Positions 8,457-17,454 of a stretch of DNA of 58,500 nt are shown here, piece after piece. Position numbers and translations under genes: made by a program. Every line of letters begins with the position of its first letter. Position 1 is the first letter of the stretch. The stretch is taken from assembly GCF_001690525.1 (NCBI RefSeq), contig NZ_LZGT01000083.1, positions 1-58,500 of the forward strand, written 5' to 3'. The notes under the pieces are model-generated. The model was not told where the DNA came from, ran no database searches, and saw only the letters and a program-made list of their open reading frames with translations. This DNA comes from Gilliamella sp. App6-5 (lineage in GTDB: Bacteria > Pseudomonadota > Gammaproteobacteria > Enterobacterales > Orbaceae).

Positions 8457-9884
8457 TTATTCAATAAAGCCCATGTCATTAATAAATTTTTCACTCTCAT
8501 TAGATATTGGTGCTGTTTTGCGTCGTTGCTTATCCATATTATTCTTAATATTGAAAAAACTATTAATTACATCAGTTCTTTCTAAAATCGGTAACTCTAC
8601 ACTATCAAAACTATTATTAGATGTCACCAAATTAACAGTTGCAAATACAACCATTTCTGTCTTTTCGCGACCTGTTGTTGTGCTACGCGCTAACGCTCCT
8701 AAAATCGGTATCTCGCTAACAAAAGGAATACGAGATAATGTTTCTGAATCTTGTTCGTTAATTAATCCCGCAATAACAAAACTGTCTCCATCAGATAGGT
8801 CTATTGTTGAACTGGTTCTTCTAGTCGATAAAGTGGGAATATTATAGTTATTAAAAGCATACGCACCTGAAACTGAACTCACTTCATTATTAATAAATAA
8901 TCTAATACGTTTATCGTTATTCACTTTGGTACTAATATTTAATTTAATTCCATACTCTTTATAAGTGACATTAGCATCACCGTCTTTATTTTTAGTTACG
9001 ATGGGAATTTCACCACCAACTAAAAACGATGCACTTTCACCAGACAATACAGATAAATTAGGTTGCGCTAAAATCTTGGCTAAACGGTCATTTTTTATTG
9101 CACGAATCATTGTGGTAATATTATGGATATTAAATCCTTTTTTTAGACCTAATAGGGTAAATTCACCAATATTGTTCATATCACTTCCACCATTTACCAT
9201 ACTATCCAAAGTTAAACTTTGCCACTCAATACCCAACGAATCGGTAAATGTTTTGCTCACTTCAACAAAGGTCAATTTTACATTAACCTGATACTCTTCA
9301 ATGACTCTGATATTATCAATAATATTGTTATAAACATAGTAATCCTGAAAAGTAAGATCCGCACTTTCTAATCCATCTGATGCAGTGGTCCGTATTCGCT
9401 CTGCACTTTGCCCAACAAGTGAACCCACAACCGCCATAATTTTACCTTTTGTCGTCGTATCTGGTGTAGTTCCATTTAATACATAAACAAACCGTCCACT
9501 TGGATCACCATTATCATAACGATCTATTGTCACGCTACTATTTGGAAAGTTTTGCGCTAATCTATGGGTAATTTGAGATAAAAGCGGATCAACATTAATG
9601 GTATCATTAATGATAATGTTATTGGCATCATCATAAACCAGCAAGCTAGTTCTACCATTTGATTTACCATATATAATTAATGATTTACCATCAACAACTT
9701 CATAATTTGCTACGCTATCTTGGCTAATGAAAACAGTACCAACATTTTCTGGCAAAACAATTGTTTTGGTTTGCCCAATCTGTAAATTATGGATATTAGC
9801 AAAAGTCAACGAGGAAAAGCCAATAGATAATAAGCAGACTAGCTGTTTAATTGTGTTTATAATTGGTTTAATTTTTATTAGCAT
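8457..9884 (-). CDS. rcpA: Tad outer-membrane secretin RcpA/CpaC
   Basis: A 475-residue protein with a signal peptide (about 1-29, ending LTFA). The N-terminal pilus-assembly CpaC domain is recognisable as LQIGQTKTIVLPENVGTVFISQ. A BON-like region follows, then the C-terminal secretin domain with LAQPNLSVLSGESASFLVGGEIPI and the later ISRIPFVSEIPILGALAR-type motif (present as LSRIPFVSEIPILGALAR). It forms the outer-membrane channel for the Flp pilus. It sits 2 bases after rcpC, as in most tad loci. No rcpB (OmpA-like partner) is found. Confidence 0.9.
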   Translation of the reverse strand: MLIKIKPIINTIKQLVCLLSIGFSSLTFANIHNLQIGQTKTIVLPENVGTVFISQDSVANYEVVDGKSLIIYGKSNGRTSLLVYDDANNIIINDTINVDPLLSQITHRLAQNFPNSSVTIDRYDNGDPSGRFVYVLNGTTPDTTTKGKIMAVVGSLVGQSAERIRTTASDGLESADLTFQDYYVYNNIIDNIRVIEEYQVNVKLTFVEVSKTFTDSLGIEWQSLTLDSMVNGGSDMNNIGEFTLLGLKKGFNIHNITTMIRAIKNDRLAKILAQPNLSVLSGESASFLVGGEIPIVTKNKDGDANVTYKEYGIKLNISTKVNNDKRIRLFINNEVSSVSGAYAFNNYNIPTLSTRRTSSTIDLSDGDSFVIAGLINEQDSETLSRIPFVSEIPILGALARSTTTGREKTEMVVFATVNLVTSNNSFDSVELPILERTDVINSFFNIKNNMDKQRRKTAPISNESEKFINDMGFIE

Positions 9885-9886
9885 TC

Positions 9887-10768
9887 TTAGTTACCTTTTA
9901 GCAAATTAATCTGTTTTTTCTTTGAAAAAATAGCTTTATCAGTTAATGGCCAATTTTTTTCTTTATCACTTAACAAACGTAATCCATCGTCAACACTTTT
10001 TTTATAATTGCTTGGGTACATTATAATTGTAGAATTTGTCATCAGTGTTCTTAATAACTTAATTTCTTGATTTGAAAGTTCTAATTGAATTTGACCTGTA
10101 TCCTTTTTTTGAAATTTTGAATCAATTCCAACATCATCTATGTCAATATAGAGAACCTTTTTACCTACAATAATCGGTTTTATACGATTTTTAACGAAAT
10201 CATCACTAGGCGAAACGAGCCTATCATCTTTAAGAACTTTATTATTAAAATTCGCTGTTTCAGCATCACTATAAAATATATAAAGATCAACAAGATCTCC
10301 ACCCTTTAAATTTTTTACCAAATAAGAATCAATTTGTTCTAATCTGAATGGAAACATATAATTTCCTTCTTTTAGGGCTAACATTGCATAGTCAGATGAA
10401 TTAGGTGAAGCAATCAAATGACGTTCTATAAAAGAATCTTTTGCAATATTGCTTTTAACAACATAGGAGTCTAGCTCTGTTGCATTGGTTATATATTCAG
10501 ATTTCTGTTCGCTATCAATTTTGATTTCTATTGATTTAAAATAGTAATCATCTTTAGTCAAGATCGTCTTTTTACTAATATCATGTTTTGCAACAGCAAT
10601 TGTTATGATCTCTGTTTTTGGTTCTTCCTGTTTTGGTTCTTCTTTAACTTCAACTTGCGGCTGAACTACTGGTTCAGCAACAGGTGGAGGAGATGATTTT
10701 GTAAACAGCAATGCTAGCCCCACAATTAACATCAATATGTATAGAATAATTATTTTTTTTTCTTTCAT
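9887..10768 (-). CDS. rcpC: RcpC/CpaB-like periplasmic Flp assembly protein (SAF domain)
   Basis: A 293-residue protein with an N-terminal membrane anchor (about 5-24), a proline/glutamate-rich linker (SSPPPVAEPVVQPQVEVK) and a SAF domain starting near 55 (IAVAKHDISKKTILTKDDYY). A second CpaB domain follows. CpaB/RcpC proteins work in the periplasm with the secretin. The gene is followed at 2 bases by rcpA and preceded by tadD with a 44-base gap. Confidence 0.85.
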   Translation of the reverse strand: MKEKKIIILYILMLIVGLALLFTKSSPPPVAEPVVQPQVEVKEEPKQEEPKTEIITIAVAKHDISKKTILTKDDYYFKSIEIKIDSEQKSEYITNATELDSYVVKSNIAKDSFIERHLIASPNSSDYAMLALKEGNYMFPFRLEQIDSYLVKNLKGGDLVDLYIFYSDAETANFNNKVLKDDRLVSPSDDFVKNRIKPIIVGKKVLYIDIDDVGIDSKFQKKDTGQIQLELSNQEIKLLRTLMTNSTIIMYPSNYKKSVDDGLRLLSDKEKNWPLTDKAIFSKKKQINLLKGN

Positions 10769-10812
10769 GCAAACTCCATATAATTTTATATTTATTGTTA
10801 TTTTTTTTGCAC

Positions 10813-12228
10813 TTATTTATTTTCTAAATAAAAATCAAAAGCAAAACAGTGGGCTTTACCGTTAGAATTAAGACCAGCATCAAAATCTTTTACTATTGAT
10901 TTTTGTTTAGTTTTTATTTGCAGAATTAATGTTTTTTCGGCAGTTAAAGTACCTGTTACATTGGCAAAATCCCGATCACTACGGGATATTCGATTAATAA
11001 TATAATTTATTCCTGCGGAAGGAAGCGTTATATCATAAAACGATAATTTGAACTCAGTTGGTGAAATTTTTTCAATCAAGTATTGCTTTTTACTTAATTG
11101 ATTCTCTGTCTCGAAAGTGATTCGACTAAATTTTTCGTGTTCGCCTGATCGAACAGCTAAAATAGTTGACTGAGTCTTCGTCTGATTGACTTGATTATTT
11201 TGTTTAGAAGCTACTGAGCTAGTCTCCGCTCCTGAATTAGATACAGTAGCTTGCTGAGAGGCTATTTTAGGCTCAGCTTCCGTTTTTAATTTAGCCACGT
11301 TTGATAATTTTGCACTAATTTCTGACTTAGCAACAGTTTGTGAATTAGTCTTTTTTTCAGGTTTAACAACGGTCTCTGTTTTGGATATCTGCTTTAATGT
11401 TGTTTTTTCAGTCGTATACTGTTTTTGATTATCACTTTGCGCTGGTGTAATCTCGTTAAACTTAATAGCCTTAATCGGTTCAATTTGCTTTAGCTCTTGA
11501 ATTAAAATTTCTGGATCATTAGATAACCTATGTCCTATACAAAATGATTTAGCTAATTGAAATTTATTTAATTTCACTAATGTATAAAGTAAGTTATGAA
11601 GAATAGTTTGGTCACGATATCCTTTTTTATATAAAATATTGAGATGCTTATAAGCTTCATTGTAGTCTTTATTCAAAATTGATAGCATTGCTAGATTATT
11701 CGTGACTTTGTTTTCATCATAAAAATTCTCTCTAGCCAGGTTAAACGCATAACGCGCAGCATCGTATTGTTTCTTTTTCAGCAGAACGATGCCTTTTATA
11801 TTATATGCTTCACCATTTTTAGGATTAATTGCGATTGCTTTATCTAAGGACTCCAACGCAGTATCATTATTGCCCATTTTGGATTCAACATGACCATACA
11901 AAGAAAAAAGATTATCATTCTTACTTTTATTTAAGACGGGGGTTAGCGTTCTTTTTGCCGCTTCAAAATCGTTAGAAAGGTAGTAAACTTGAGCAAGTTT
12001 ATACCTTGTATCTTCAGAATCAGAATGTTGTAAGCGCTGTTTATAAAGCTCAATTAAACCACCGTAATTTTTTGTTGTTTCATGAATATAAATTTTTTGT
12101 TGCTCATTTAAATCGTATCTTAATGTACTGTTTTGGCATCCAGCGGCAATAAACAACATTGAACATACTACAATAAATTTTGGTTTTATTAACCTTCTTG
12201 GTTTACAGTATATTGAAAAATAGTTCAT
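10813..12228 (-). CDS. tadD: TadD-like TPR lipoprotein with an extra C-terminal AMIN-like domain
   Basis: A 471-residue protein starting with a lipoprotein signal (lipobox IAAGC, acylated Cys about 31). Tetratricopeptide repeats cover roughly 45-240, including NGEAYNIKGIVLLKKKQYDAA. TadD is a TPR pilotin-like lipoprotein that helps assemble the secretin. The protein is much longer than the usual TadD of about 250 residues. A Lys/Thr/Gln/Ser-rich linker (about 245-350) leads to a C-terminal domain beginning VRSGEHEKFSRITFE, which resembles AMIN domains that bind peptidoglycan. A tether to the cell wall near the secretin is inference. It lies 13 bases after tadC and 44 before rcpC. Confidence 0.8.
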   Translation of the reverse strand: MNYFSIYCKPRRLIKPKFIVVCSMLFIAAGCQNSTLRYDLNEQQKIYIHETTKNYGGLIELYKQRLQHSDSEDTRYKLAQVYYLSNDFEAAKRTLTPVLNKSKNDNLFSLYGHVESKMGNNDTALESLDKAIAINPKNGEAYNIKGIVLLKKKQYDAARYAFNLARENFYDENKVTNNLAMLSILNKDYNEAYKHLNILYKKGYRDQTILHNLLYTLVKLNKFQLAKSFCIGHRLSNDPEILIQELKQIEPIKAIKFNEITPAQSDNQKQYTTEKTTLKQISKTETVVKPEKKTNSQTVAKSEISAKLSNVAKLKTEAEPKIASQQATVSNSGAETSSVASKQNNQVNQTKTQSTILAVRSGEHEKFSRITFETENQLSKKQYLIEKISPTEFKLSFYDITLPSAGINYIINRISRSDRDFANVTGTLTAEKTLILQIKTKQKSIVKDFDAGLNSNGKAHCFAFDFYLENK

Positions 12229-12241
12229 TATCTCTACATCC

Positions 12242-13114
12242 CTATCTATTACTTAATGTTGATATAATACTCATGACAACAGGTCCTGTAATAACAACAA
12301 GAACAGGTGCTAAAAAAAACCCCATCATCGGTAATGTCATTTTGGCCGCAATAGCAGCGATTTTTTCTTCTATAGTTAATTTTTGCATCTCTCTGATTTC
12401 AGCTGATAACTCTAATAAAGTATCATAAATTGAGTTACCATAACTAATACTTCGTCTTAACGTAATACAAAACATTCTAACTTCTTTACAGGGTACTTCC
12501 CGCTGAATTAAATCAATAGAGAGTTCAATACCATTAACATCCATCATTAAACAAGCTCTTTCTAAAATAGCTGCCACATCTTTATTAATTGGTTTTACTT
12601 TGGTACTTAAATACCTAAAACCATTTTCAACTGTCATACCCGATTTAACCATAATAGCCATCATATCAATGATCAATGGTAAGTCTTGCGAAATTTTTCT
12701 GATTTTTTTAGCTGTTTGCCTTTTTACCAACTTATCAGGCACAATAATCACTGCAATAACGATGACAAGCAAAACAATTAATAGCACATTGGAATCAAGC
12801 ACAATCAATGAAAGGATTTGGTTTATAAGATAAAAGAATGAAAATCCGATAATAACAGCATAAATCTTCCAACTATTTTGTTCTTGAAAGCGACGCAATA
12901 AACTTAAACCTAAGCTATTTTTGGCTGCAATTTTTTCAAAGGCTACATTTTTTTGGTTAACATGTTTCTTAGGTGCTTTCTTTTCTTGGTTCTCATTATT
13001 TAAAAGTAAACTGATTTTTTCTTTTCTTTGATACAATAAATATGAGCTGACCAACTCTCGACTACTGATATAAATTAAAATAATTGGGAATAATATATTT
13101 AGTAAAATAATCAT
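12242..13114 (-). CDS. tadC: TadC inner-membrane platform protein (T2SSF domain)
   Basis: A 290-residue membrane protein with an N-terminal helix, a charged cytoplasmic stretch, two central hydrophobic segments (about 76-110), a T2SSF domain (DLPLIIDMMAIMVKSGMTVE) and a C-terminal helix (about 265-285). With TadB it forms the platform for the TadA motor. It starts 3 bases after tadB ends. Confidence 0.88.
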   Translation of the reverse strand: MIILLNILFPIILIYISSRELVSSYLLYQRKEKISLLLNNENQEKKAPKKHVNQKNVAFEKIAAKNSLGLSLLRRFQEQNSWKIYAVIIGFSFFYLINQILSLIVLDSNVLLIVLLVIVIAVIIVPDKLVKRQTAKKIRKISQDLPLIIDMMAIMVKSGMTVENGFRYLSTKVKPINKDVAAILERACLMMDVNGIELSIDLIQREVPCKEVRMFCITLRRSISYGNSIYDTLLELSAEIREMQKLTIEEKIAAIAAKMTLPMMGFFLAPVLVVITGPVVMSIISTLSNR

Positions 13115-13117
13115 AAT

Positions 13118-14044
13118 TTAAATGACCTTGTTAATCATCCCCTTGATAATAATAAGACCAATAGCCACACTACCAATAATATAATACAAAATATAGTGGC
13201 CAACTGTTGTATCAACCAAATACTCATAATTTTTTTCTGAAACTAATTTAAGTACAAAAATAAAACAAAACGGCATACAACCTAATATGGTCATCGTCAT
13301 TCGTAATTCTGCGGTCTTACCATCTCTAGTTTTAGTTAAAATTCGATTGCTAGTTAACATTTTTGCTAACCGACTGAGGACTTCTTTTAATTCCCCACCA
13401 CTATCAAGGTTAACCATTACCGTTAAAATAAAAAAATAATATTCTGGAAAGGGAAGTCGTTGATAGGAGTTTAATAAGACCCCCTCAATGTTATCCCCAA
13501 TTTCTATTCGGCTATCAATTTCTTTCATTATTTTACCAATAATTCCATCGATTGAGTTTCCACACGTTTTAAAGCTTGTTGTTATTGCACCACCCGATGA
13601 TACGACACCTGAAATAACATTTAATGCTTCAGGAAATACTTCATAAAATTCTTTCGTCAATTTCTTTTTTTTAATAAAAATAGTTACAAAAACTGTGACA
13701 ATAGCACTGACGGGAATTATGATATAGTTGTCATAATGAATATACTTTTGATTTAATATAATGCCTGCAGCCGTTCCTGACAGGATATAAATAAACAACC
13801 GTGTTTTCGATTGTCCCATTATAAGTAGATTGTGATAGTATCTAATCATTACTTTAAAATCGAAGCTAATCCGCTCCCAAAAAGATTGTTGTCGTTGAGA
13901 TAGTTGACTTTCAATCAAACTCGATAATGAAGCTTTTTTAAGTTCAACATTATAAAAAACCTGTAATCGCTCACTACGGCGACGCAATGTCCACATATTT
14001 ATAATTGCAATAAGAATAAGTGCAATTGAAAGAATGAAAATCAT
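13118..14044 (-). CDS. tadB: TadB inner-membrane platform protein (T2SSF domain)
   Basis: A 308-residue membrane protein with an N-terminal helix, paired hydrophobic segments near 83-125, a T2SSF domain (EVFPEALNVISGVVSSGGAI) and two C-terminal helices. It is the partner of TadC in the inner-membrane platform. Its ATG overlaps the tadA stop by 4 bases, so translation is probably coupled. Confidence 0.88.
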   Translation of the reverse strand: MIFILSIALILIAIINMWTLRRRSERLQVFYNVELKKASLSSLIESQLSQRQQSFWERISFDFKVMIRYYHNLLIMGQSKTRLFIYILSGTAAGIILNQKYIHYDNYIIIPVSAIVTVFVTIFIKKKKLTKEFYEVFPEALNVISGVVSSGGAITTSFKTCGNSIDGIIGKIMKEIDSRIEIGDNIEGVLLNSYQRLPFPEYYFFILTVMVNLDSGGELKEVLSRLAKMLTSNRILTKTRDGKTAELRMTMTILGCMPFCFIFVLKLVSEKNYEYLVDTTVGHYILYYIIGSVAIGLIIIKGMINKVI

Positions 14045-15348
14045 ACTTTGATCCCCACTGCATTTAACATTAGCTTTTCTAATACGTCTGACATTTCATA
14101 ATATTGTGCACTTTCATAAAGTGCAGATCGTTTAACCAGTCCATTACAGACAAATTCACCTTGAATCTTACCTTGCTCGTTTCTTTCGTCATGAATTTTA
14201 AATTTGAACACATCATGAGTAACAATATTTTCTGATTCTAAGCCCATAACTTCAGTAATACTCATCACTTTACGTTGTCCATCGGGAAGGCGAGATACTT
14301 GAATAATAAAATTAACAGAAGATGCAATATAGTGCCTAATTGCAATAATTGGTAATTCAGGTTGAGCCATAATGATCATACTTTCTAGACGAGATAAGGC
14401 ATCTTTAGCTGTATTGGCATGTAGGGTCGACATTGAACCACTGTGACCAGTATTCATGGCTTGAAGCATCTCATACGCTTCTTCACCACGGCATTCCCCT
14501 AAAATAATTCGGTCTGGTCGCATCCGCAGTGCATTAACTAATAGATTTTGCATCGTTACTCTTCCGCGCCCATCTTCACCACCGGCTTTGGTTTCCAATC
14601 TCACCACATGGTCTTGTTGCAGTTTTAACTCGGCCGCATCCTCAAGTGTAACGGTACGTTCGTGCTCACCAATAAATCCAGATAATGCATTTAGCATTGT
14701 GGTTTTACCAGAACCTGTTCCACCTGAAACAATAATATTCATCCGACAACGCGCCGCAATGACTAAAAAATTAGCCATATCTTCGTTTAATGACTTATAG
14801 TTGATTAAATCATGAAATGTACGGCGACCAGTACCAAACTTACGAATCGACATCGAGGTGCCATCAATAGCAATAGGTGGAATAACAACATTAAGACGGC
14901 TACCATCAGGCATCCGTGAGTCAACTAACGGGTGCGACTCATCAATATTTTTGCCGACTTTATTAACTAAACGCCTTGCGATATCAAGCAACTGGCGATC
15001 ACTAATAAAAAACTTATCCGTTTTACTAAGAATCCCCCCCCGTTCAACATAAATGCTATAAGGACCATTGACTAAAATATCGTTAACTGTCTCGTCTTTC
15101 ATTAAAGAATCGATTGGACCATAACCCACAATCTCATCACAGATCATACCTGCTAATACATTCGTTTCGTCGGTTGTAATATAGGCATTACCCGAATTCA
15201 CAATATCTCTAATTATAGTTTGAACTTCACGTAGTATTTTATTTGGATCACTTTTTAATTGTTCAATCAAATCAAGATCAAGGACTTGAAAAACTAAATC
15301 ACGAACCTTTCCCCATTCATTAGAAAATTTAAATTGTTCATTAGTCAT
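14041..15348 (-). CDS. tadA: TadA/CpaF pilus assembly ATPase
   Basis: A 435-residue secretion ATPase of the CpaF type, the motor of Flp pilus biogenesis. Visible motifs are RMPDGSRLNVVIPP (about 145-158), Walker A GGTGSGKT (209-216), an aspartate-box region TVTLEDAAEL, Walker B RIILGECRGEE (280-290) and the His box GHSGSMSTLHAN (301-312). All catalytic parts are intact. It is the first tad gene after flp, separated by a 252-base leader that contains a stable hairpin. Confidence 0.93.
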   Translation of the reverse strand: MTNEQFKFSNEWGKVRDLVFQVLDLDLIEQLKSDPNKILREVQTIIRDIVNSGNAYITTDETNVLAGMICDEIVGYGPIDSLMKDETVNDILVNGPYSIYVERGGILSKTDKFFISDRQLLDIARRLVNKVGKNIDESHPLVDSRMPDGSRLNVVIPPIAIDGTSMSIRKFGTGRRTFHDLINYKSLNEDMANFLVIAARCRMNIIVSGGTGSGKTTMLNALSGFIGEHERTVTLEDAAELKLQQDHVVRLETKAGGEDGRGRVTMQNLLVNALRMRPDRIILGECRGEEAYEMLQAMNTGHSGSMSTLHANTAKDALSRLESMIIMAQPELPIIAIRHYIASSVNFIIQVSRLPDGQRKVMSITEVMGLESENIVTHDVFKFKIHDERNEQGKIQGEFVCNGLVKRSALYESAQYYEMSDVLEKLMLNAVGIKV

Positions 15349-15380
15349 GTTGTTTCTTTCATTATGCTCTATTCAAAACA

Positions 15381-15408
15381 AAAGTTACTGGCTGAACCTA
15401 GTAACTTT
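15381..15408 (-). terminator. Hairpin between flp and tadA (possible attenuator)
   Basis: AAAGTTACT and AGTAACTTT pair as a 9-bp stem, extended by two G-C pairs after a bulged A. On the minus strand it is followed by TGTTTTG. It lies in the 252-base gap between the pilin gene and tadA. A leaky terminator here would give much more pilin than assembly machinery, which is a common arrangement; this role is inferred from the structure. Confidence 0.5.
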
Positions 15409-15600
15409 AATCTTATAAAACTAGCGATAACAAGCTATCTACAATTAGTCTTTTCAGGAAACCAATAACTACTAAGACAAAAGTTATATCTTACTACCGA
15501 CAATAACCTCTTCCAGAAGTGTAAAGGTTTCCTTAAACCCCATCATTACCTATTATGGAGTAGCACAATAATCATAATTAGGTAATGATCCAAAAAACTA

Positions 15601-15822
15601 TTAACCTATTGTAGTAGTTAATTTACTTTGTAATTTACTAAATACATCCTTTAACATAGCATTTACAGGGGAGTTGGCCTCAGTACCAAAAATGACTAAT
15701 ACTACAGCCGAAACACCAGCAGCCACGATTGCGTACTCGATCGCAGTTACACCTTGTTCGCTTTTAATAAATTTACCTGCAAAATTTCTTACTTGAGCAC
15801 GAATTGCTGATAAGTACATCAT
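15601..15822 (-). CDS. flp: Flp-family type IVc prepilin
   Basis: A 73-residue prepilin with a basic leader ending KSEQG and the Flp motif VTAIEYAIVAAG, cleaved by TadV between G and V. The mature part is a hydrophobic helix followed by a short tail (NSPVNAMLKDVFSKLQSKL). It is the closest pilin to tadA and probably the major subunit. A strong AAGGAG ribosome site precedes the ATGATG start. Confidence 0.93.
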   Translation of the reverse strand: MMYLSAIRAQVRNFAGKFIKSEQGVTAIEYAIVAAGVSAVVLVIFGTEANSPVNAMLKDVFSKLQSKLTTTIG

Positions 15823-16029
15823 AATTTTCTCCTTAAATATTTCTTACATTTTTTATTTAATTAATTTACTTTCTTATCGAAAGCTTTAGCATTATATATC
15901 TATAAATTCAAAATTGCTAGGGAAAAATGTTGAACTTTTGTACCAATCATAAGTTTCCTTTACATTTTTACTCACATCATTCAACTTGCTAACGTGACAG
16001 TAACGATATAATTTTTAAAAACTTATCTT

Positions 16030-16640
16030 AATAAGGTTTCATTCTAACAAATGCATTTTCAACCAAATGACAATATTTATATAGATACCAAGCAATATCT
16101 TCATTACCTTTTCGAGAGTTTTTCTTGGGTTCATAAAATGACTTTGCTTGTTTATAATCACTTTTCATAATTTTTCAGTATCATAATCTTTGTTAGCAAT
16201 CACATATTCACTGTGGAGTAAGTTTTCAATTAATTCTTTTGTCACCTGACGATCATGAATTTCACCACAACTTAAAATCAAATTAATAGATAAACTGTCA
16301 CTATCTATAATCAAATGAATTTTTGTGGTATTGCCTGCAACATTTTTACCTAATTGCTTCTTTATTTTTACTGGATGCACTTGTTGCATGTTGATGAGTT
16401 TTAGTGGCGCTTCCATCAATAAATTTCTATTCTAAATCTGGTGTATCCTTGATAAGATTAAATAGTTGTATCAATACGCCTTTTTTAACCAGAGATTAAA
16501 ACGTCAGTAAATAATGCTCCAGTCCCTAAATTTCACAGAAATATCTCGCCATGGACAGCAACTCGGTTTTCCTACATTTTATGTTATAACTAATGATTTT
16601 ATAATGTTCATTCTTACTGATTAAGAAAATGAATAGCGTT
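16030..16640 (-). pseudogene. Degraded IS5-family transposase between the flp genes
   Basis: An open piece of 84 codons (16165-16419) contains GKNVAGNTTKIHLIIDSDSL and GEIHDRQVTKELIENLL, then VIANKDYDTE, a recognisable IS5 DDE core. Downstream after a stop, frame-broken sequence continues as EPKKNSRKGNEDIAWYLYKY and HLVENAFVRMK, the IS5 C-terminus. Upstream (to about 16640) further broken frames match its N-terminal half. Several stops and frameshifts mean it is dead. It separates two pilin genes that were probably adjacent before insertion. Terminal repeats were not identified, so the ends are approximate. Confidence 0.7.
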
Positions 16641-16930
16641 AATCTGGCTTTTTCGCGTTATAAATATTCGGACAATTTACCCATAAAACGTTTTACTAAA
16701 TTAATGAATGTTATTTTTCTTTATAATGTCATCCATCGCGCTATCTTTTGTCTGTAATAAAGCGTTAGTTTTGATATTTTATGAACATTTGTTATGGTTT
16801 TTAGATTAATGTAAATAATTCAAGACAACCCTAGATTAGGGAATTTAACAAATATTAATAATCTATGTTATCGCAATTAGTAACTTTCAATCTATTTCAC
16901 TTAATGAGTTATACATAGTAGAGGCCTTGC

Positions 16931-17155
16931 TCACCAATGGGTAATCACGGCTAATTTCTCTTGTAATGATGTAAATACATCTTTAAACATATCATATATA
17001 GGGGAACCTTGTTGTCCTTTAAAAATCATTAATACTATAGCTGTAATTCCAGCCGACATAATCGCATATTCAATAGCTGATATGCCCTGCTTATTATGAA
17101 TAAATTTAGCTAAAAATGTGCCAACAAGAATATTTACAGCAGGTACTCTCATCAT
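16931..17155 (-). CDS. flp: Second Flp-family type IVc prepilin
   Basis: A 74-residue prepilin with leader ending HNKQG and the processing motif ISAIEYAIMSAG. It is clearly a paralogue of the 15601-15822 pilin (both have EY at +5, a GSP/NSP turn, and DVFxxLQxKL near the end). It has its own AAAGGAG ribosome site and lies nearest the candidate promoter. Whether both pilins are used in the fibre cannot be told from sequence; the insertion between them may reduce expression of the downstream copy. Confidence 0.9.
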   Translation of the reverse strand: MMRVPAVNILVGTFLAKFIHNKQGISAIEYAIMSAGITAIVLMIFKGQQGSPIYDMFKDVFTSLQEKLAVITHW

Positions 17156-17220
17156 TTTCTCCTTTAATATTGTTTGTAATTGTTATAAATGAATTGTTTT
17201 TATTTTCACTACTATTTGCA

Positions 17221-17249
17221 ATTTTAATAATAAATAGAATAGAATTCAA
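17221..17249 (-). promoter_or_regulatory. Candidate sigma-70 promoter for the flp-tad locus
   Basis: On the minus strand TTGAAT (17244-17249) and TAAAAT (17221-17226) are separated by 17 bases. This places a start about 60 bases before the distal flp gene. The region is AT-rich, so chance matches are possible. Confidence 0.4.
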
Positions 17250-17454
17250 GCTAATGACGTATTATGCATAAGCTATTATTTAAAACGTATTGTTCAACGG
17301 TATCTGTTTTATTATTGCTATACTGGCTTATAATAATTTTCTTTAATAGATGTAATTTGTAATAAAACTGATTTCTCATGCAAATATTTAAATAAAATAA
17401 TTGGTTATTTAAATATAAAACATATCAAAAATATAATAAAGGTAAGGTAATATA

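Noticed and set aside
8434-9291. Plus-strand ORFs opposite rcpA
   Set aside because: They are antisense shadows of a strong secretin gene with no family match.
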